Shown: piece by piece, positions 60,480 through 64,000 of the stretch
How the letters are laid out: each line of letters opens with the position of its first letter
How positions within the stretch are numbered: position 1 is the stretch's first letter
Source of the DNA: Acinetobacter nosocomialis NIPH 2119
GTDB lineage: Bacteria > Pseudomonadota > Gammaproteobacteria > Pseudomonadales > Moraxellaceae
Assembly (NCBI RefSeq): GCF_000368085.1
Contig: NZ_KB849239.1
Coordinates: forward strand, 3,834,832-3,898,831
Reading direction: 5' to 3'
Length of the DNA stretch: 64,000 nucleotides
Notes under the pieces: model-generated
What the model saw: the letters and a program-made list of their open reading frames with translations, nothing else
The model's database searches: none
Told to the model about the DNA's origin: nothing
Made by a program: the position numbers and the translations under genes

Positions 60480-61672
60480 TGGCAACCGAAATTAAAGCAC
60501 CGGTATTCCCAGAGTCTGTTGCAGATGGCACCATCGCAACTTGGCATAAAAAGGTGGGTGAACCTGTATCACGTGATGAAGTAATCTGTGATATTGAAAC
60601 CGACAAAGTTGTTTTAGAAGTTGTTGCTCCTGCAGATGGTAGCTTGGTTGCAATCATTAAAGGTGAAGGCGATACAGTTCTTTCTGACGAAGTTATTGCC
60701 CAATTCGAAGCTGGTGCTGGCGCAGCTGCTGCTCCTGCAGCAGTAGAACAAGCAGTTGCTCAAACTCAAGCTGGTGCAGCTCCTGTTGTTGAGCGTACAG
60801 AAACTGTGTCTGATCAAGCTCCTGCGGTTCGTAAAGCGTTAACTGAATCTGGTATTGCTGCTTCTGACGTACAAGGTACTGGTCGTGGTGGTCGTATCAC
60901 TAAAGAAGATGTTGCAAACCATCAAGCTAAACCAGCTGCTAACGTTACTCCGTTAAGCGTTGCTGTTGGCGAGCGTATCGAAAAACGCGTTCCAATGACT
61001 CGTTTACGTAAACGTGTTGCTGAGCGTCTTCTTGCAGCTACTCAAGAAACTGCAATGTTAACTACATTTAACGAAGTTAACATGAAGCCAATCATGGAAT
61101 TGCGTAAGCAATATAAAGATGCTTTCGAAAAACGTCATGGTGCTCGTTTAGGCTTCATGTCATTCTTCGTTAAAGCAGCAACTGAAGCGCTTAAACGTTA
61201 CCCAGCTGTAAATGCTTCAATTGATGGCGACGATATCGTTTATCACGGTTACTATGACATCGGTGTTGCAGTATCTTCTGATCGTGGTCTTGTTGTACCA
61301 GTATTACGTGATACGGACCGTATGAGCTACGCAGAAGTTGAAGCAGGTATTGCTGCTTATGCTGCTAAAGCACGTGATGGTAAATTATCTATCGAAGAAA
61401 TGACTGGTGGTACTTTCACTATCACTAACGGTGGTACTTTCGGTTCATTGCTTTCAACTCCTATTTTGAACCAGCCGCAAACTGGTATCTTGGGTATGCA
61501 CAAAATCCAAGAGCGTCCTATGGCGGTAAATGGTCAAGTTGAAATCTTGCCAATGATGTACTTAGCGCTTTCTTACGACCACCGTATGATCGATGGTAAA
61601 GAAGCTGTAGGTTTCTTAGTAGCAATCAAAGAATTGTTAGAAGAGCCAGCTAAACTCATCCTTGATCTTTAA
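60479..61672 (+). CDS. sucB: Dihydrolipoyl succinyltransferase (E2 of OGDH complex)
   Basis: Core of the 2-oxoglutarate dehydrogenase complex. The N-terminal lipoyl domain has the acceptor Lys43 in IETDKVVLEV; an Ala/Gln/Val linker (about 80-105), the peripheral subunit-binding domain (APAVRKALTESGIAASDVQGTG is split around residues 114-135) and the catalytic domain with SYDHRMIDGKEAVGFL follow. The 397 aa length fits. It is translationally coupled to sucA and needs lipoylation, for which lipB is in this window. Confidence 0.97.
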   Translation: MATEIKAPVFPESVADGTIATWHKKVGEPVSRDEVICDIETDKVVLEVVAPADGSLVAIIKGEGDTVLSDEVIAQFEAGAGAAAAPAAVEQAVAQTQAGAAPVVERTETVSDQAPAVRKALTESGIAASDVQGTGRGGRITKEDVANHQAKPAANVTPLSVAVGERIEKRVPMTRLRKRVAERLLAATQETAMLTTFNEVNMKPIMELRKQYKDAFEKRHGARLGFMSFFVKAATEALKRYPAVNASIDGDDIVYHGYYDIGVAVSSDRGLVVPVLRDTDRMSYAEVEAGIAAYAAKARDGKLSIEEMTGGTFTITNGGTFGSLLSTPILNQPQTGILGMHKIQERPMAVNGQVEILPMMYLALSYDHRMIDGKEAVGFLVAIKELLEEPAKLILDL

Positions 61673-61734
61673 TTTCTTCGAATAAATACCTACCAGGATA
61701 GAGCGATCCTCTATCTTGGTTTATGGAGATAAAA

Positions 61735-63168
61735 ATGTCTCAACAATTTGATCTTGTTGTCATCGGCGGTGGTCCTGGTGGTTATGAAGCTGCGATTCGT
61801 GCTGCTCAACTAGGCTTCAAAGTCGCTTGTATTGAAAAACGTATTCACAACGGTAAGCCTTCTTTAGGTGGTACTTGCTTAAACGTAGGTTGTATCCCTT
61901 CTAAAGCTTTGCTTGATTCTTCTCATCGTTATGAAGATACAGTGCATCACTTAGCTGATCACGGTATTACAACTGGTGAAGTGAATTTCGATCTTGCAAA
62001 ACTTCTTGCTCGTAAAGACAAAATTGTTGACCAATTAACTGGCGGTATCGACCAATTGCTTAAAGGCAACGGTATTGAGTGGTTAAAAGGTACAGGTAAA
62101 TTACTTGCTGGTAAAAAAGTTGAGTTCGTTTCTCATGAAGGTGAAACTCAAGTTTTAGAACCTAAATACGTGATTCTTGCGTCTGGTTCTGTGCCTGTAA
62201 ATATTCCTGTAGCTCCTGTAGATCAAGATATTATTGTTGATTCAACTGGCGCATTAAACTTCCCAGAAGTACCTAAGCGTTTAGGTGTAATTGGTGCAGG
62301 TGTAATCGGTTTAGAACTTGGTTCAGTATGGCGTCGTCTTGGTGCTGAAGTTGTTGTATTTGAAGCAATGGATGCATTCTTGCCAATGGCTGATAAAGCT
62401 TTGGCAAAAGAATACCAAAAGCTTTTAACTAAGCAAGGTCTTGATATTCGCGTTGGTGCTAAAGTTTCTGGCACTGAAGTTAATGGTCGTGAAGTGACTG
62501 TTAAATACACTCAAGGTGGCGAAGAAAAAACTCAAACTTTTGACAAATTAATCGTTTGTGTTGGCCGTAAAGCTTATGCAGAAGGTTTATTGGCTGAAGA
62601 TTCAGGCATTAAATTAACTGAACGTGGTTTAGTTGAAGTAAACGATCACTGTGCAACTTCTGTAGAAGGTGTATATGCGATTGGTGACTTAGTTCGCGGT
62701 CCAATGCTTGCTCATAAAGCAATGGAAGAGGGCGTAATGGCTGTTGAACGTATTCACGGTCATGCAGCTCAAGTAAACTATGACACAATCATTTCTGTTA
62801 TCTATACACACCCTGAAGCGGCGTGGGTTGGTTTAACTGAAGAACAAGCTAAAGAAAAAGGTCATGAAGTAAAAACTGGTCAATTCGGTTTTGCTGTAAA
62901 TGGTCGTGCTTTAGCTGCTGGTGAAGGTGCAGGTTTTGTTAAGTTCGTTGCTGATGCAAAAACTGACCGTTTATTAGGTATGCATGTGATTGGACCTGCA
63001 GCATCTGATATCGTTCACCAAGGTATGATCGCTCTTGAATTTGTATCTTCAGTTGAAGATCTTCAGTTGATGACTTTTGGTCACCCAACATTCTCTGAAG
63101 TTGTTCATGAAGCTGCACTTGCTGTAGATGGTCGTGCAATTCACGCGATTCAACGTAAGCGTAAATAA
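61735..63168 (+). CDS. lpd: Dihydrolipoyl dehydrogenase (E3)
   Basis: Flavoprotein reoxidising dihydrolipoamide with NAD. GGGPGGYEAA at about 11-20 binds FAD; the redox disulfide is Cys48-Cys53 in GGTCLNVGC; the NAD fold has GVIGAGVIGLELGSVW; and the catalytic His-Glu pair is in FGHPTFSEVVHEAAL. The ATG at 61735 follows GGAG by 6 bp and gives 477 aa; ATG at 61723 would overlap that site. It lies 62 bp after sucB, making sucAB-lpd one unit, and is closed by a terminator. Confidence 0.96.
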   Translation: MSQQFDLVVIGGGPGGYEAAIRAAQLGFKVACIEKRIHNGKPSLGGTCLNVGCIPSKALLDSSHRYEDTVHHLADHGITTGEVNFDLAKLLARKDKIVDQLTGGIDQLLKGNGIEWLKGTGKLLAGKKVEFVSHEGETQVLEPKYVILASGSVPVNIPVAPVDQDIIVDSTGALNFPEVPKRLGVIGAGVIGLELGSVWRRLGAEVVVFEAMDAFLPMADKALAKEYQKLLTKQGLDIRVGAKVSGTEVNGREVTVKYTQGGEEKTQTFDKLIVCVGRKAYAEGLLAEDSGIKLTERGLVEVNDHCATSVEGVYAIGDLVRGPMLAHKAMEEGVMAVERIHGHAAQVNYDTIISVIYTHPEAAWVGLTEEQAKEKGHEVKTGQFGFAVNGRALAAGEGAGFVKFVADAKTDRLLGMHVIGPAASDIVHQGMIALEFVSSVEDLQLMTFGHPTFSEVVHEAALAVDGRAIHAIQRKRK

Positions 63169-63172
63169 AATT

Positions 63173-63198
63173 AAAGAGCGGTTTCTCCGCTCTTTTTC
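63173..63198 (+). terminator. Terminator after lpd
   Basis: Perfect 9-bp arms AAAGAGCGG (63173-63181) and CCGCTCTTT (63187-63195), loop TTTCT, T run after. Confidence 0.88.
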
Positions 63199-63317
63199 AC
63201 ATTCGATGGTGTGATTAAAAAATCATCAAGTTGATAGACGTAGACAGCAATTTGCACATACAACATGAGAATGTTGCGCAAATTGAAGACAACAAACAAA
63301 GTTAAGTAGGTAACTAA

Positions 63318-64000
63318 ATGAACTTACATGAGTATCAAGCTAAAGCGTTATTGAAAGAATATGGTATGCCGGTACAAGAAGGTATCTTGGCAACCAATGC
63401 AGACGAAGCAGTTGCTGCATTTGAACAGCTTGGTGGTAAATTCGCTGTAATGAAGGCGCAAGTTCATGCTGGTGGTCGTGGTAAGGCTGGTGGCGTTAAA
63501 GTTGCAAAATCTAAAGAAGATGTTATCGAATTTGCAAACAATATCATTGGTACTCGTCTTGTAACGTATCAAACAGATGCAAATGGTCAACCAGTAAACA
63601 GCATCATTGTTGCTGAAGACGTATATCCAGTTGAGCGTGAGCTTTACTTGGGCGCGGTTGTAGACCGTTCTAGCCGTCGTATTACTTTCATGGCTTCTAC
63701 AGAAGGTGGTGTAGAAATCGAGAAAGTTGCTGAAGAAACTCCAGAAAAAATTATCAAAGTTGAAGTTGATCCATTAGTTGGCTTACAACCATTCCAAGCA
63801 CGTGAAGTTGCGTTTGCTTTAGGTTTGAAAGACAAACAAATCGGTCAATTCGTAAAAATCATGACAGCTGCTTACCAAGCATTTGTTGAAAACGATTTTG
63901 CTTTATTTGAAATTAACCCGCTTTCTGTTCGTGAAAACGGCGAAATTTTATGTGTAGATGCTAAAGTAGGTATCGACTCTAACGCGCTTTACCGTTTACC
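63318..64000 (+). CDS. sucC: Succinyl-CoA synthetase beta subunit (3' end outside window)
   Basis: ADP/GDP-forming succinate-CoA ligase beta subunit of the TCA cycle, truncated by the right edge after 227 codons. MNLHEYQAKALLKEYGMPV is the ATP-grasp family start, KAQVHAGGRGKAGGVK the nucleotide-binding loop, and FENDFALFEINPL (written here as VENDFALFEINPL) the metal-site region. The full protein is normally about 388 aa. The frame is open to the edge. It follows the lpd terminator by about 120 bp, so it probably has its own promoter; sucD is expected next. Confidence 0.96.
   Translation, partial: MNLHEYQAKALLKEYGMPVQEGILATNADEAVAAFEQLGGKFAVMKAQVHAGGRGKAGGVKVAKSKEDVIEFANNIIGTRLVTYQTDANGQPVNSIIVAEDVYPVERELYLGAVVDRSSRRITFMASTEGGVEIEKVAEETPEKIIKVEVDPLVGLQPFQAREVAFALGLKDKQIGQFVKIMTAAYQAFVENDFALFEINPLSVRENGEILCVDAKVGIDSNALYRL

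Overview
The window is a contiguous chromosomal segment of an Acinetobacter, most likely a member of the A. calcoaceticus-baumannii complex. The evidence is the intact pmrCAB locus (lipid A phosphoethanolamine transferase plus two-component system), an adeIJK-type RND efflux operon with sizes matching the known Acinetobacter proteins (416, 1058 and 484 aa), a DcaP-type porin with an N-terminal coiled coil, AT-rich codon use and a complete gltA-sdhCDAB-sucAB-lpd-sucC TCA cluster. No rRNA, tRNA, CRISPR array, transposase or integrase was recognised.

Layout: 1-5.9 kb holds ispA, a MmcQ/YjbR protein, an nfeD-SPFH pair, a patatin-like lipoprotein, an acyltransferase and an MFS permease. 6.4-12.3 kb is an envelope block: dcaP, then pmrC-pmrA-pmrB preceded by a well-formed PmrA box, converging on a divergent PAP2 phosphatase through a terminator built across both stop codons. 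12.5-17 kb has an ammonium transporter with nitrogen-control-like sequence motifs, a divergent LysR/AEC-permease pair and a J-domain-like protein. 17.1-18.9 kb is an accessory pocket: an unrecognised membrane/coiled-coil protein and a SAM methyltransferase, the latter lying between two copies of the valS 3' end. 18.9-24.7 kb: valS, an unknown protein, an SDR, an NTF2-like protein and two tandem YbjQ-family proteins. 24.8-31.4 kb: adeK, adeJ, adeI and a PAP2 gene in one minus-strand unit, headed by a promoter with an 18-22 bp palindrome between its -35 and -10 boxes.

31.5-42 kb: Gcr-family membrane protein, ispB divergent from rplU-rpmA, lolA, a DUF3298 lipoprotein, serS, cysG, trmL, and an HxlR regulator divergent from a flavodoxin-fold protein around a perfect 20-bp palindrome. 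42-51.5 kb: APC permease, iron-containing alcohol dehydrogenase with an SCP2-like partner, lipB, ybeD-like gene, rpoD, two small conserved genes, trhO and a DUF1289 protein. 51.5-64 kb: gltA (minus) divergent from sdhCDAB, then sucAB-lpd and the 5' part of sucC, which runs off the right edge.

Most of the window is ordinary core genome. The strongest unusual signal is the duplicated valS 3' end (137 bp, 8 mismatches, 7 of them silent) flanking a self-contained methyltransferase cassette with its own promoter-like and terminator sequences. This looks like import of a small gene anchored in the end of an essential gene without a mobile-element recombinase. Secondary signals are regulatory: palindromic operators at pap2-adeIJK and HxlR, a PmrA box, NtrC/sigma54-like motifs at amt, and a long structured leader region between gltA and sdhC with tiny open reading frames.
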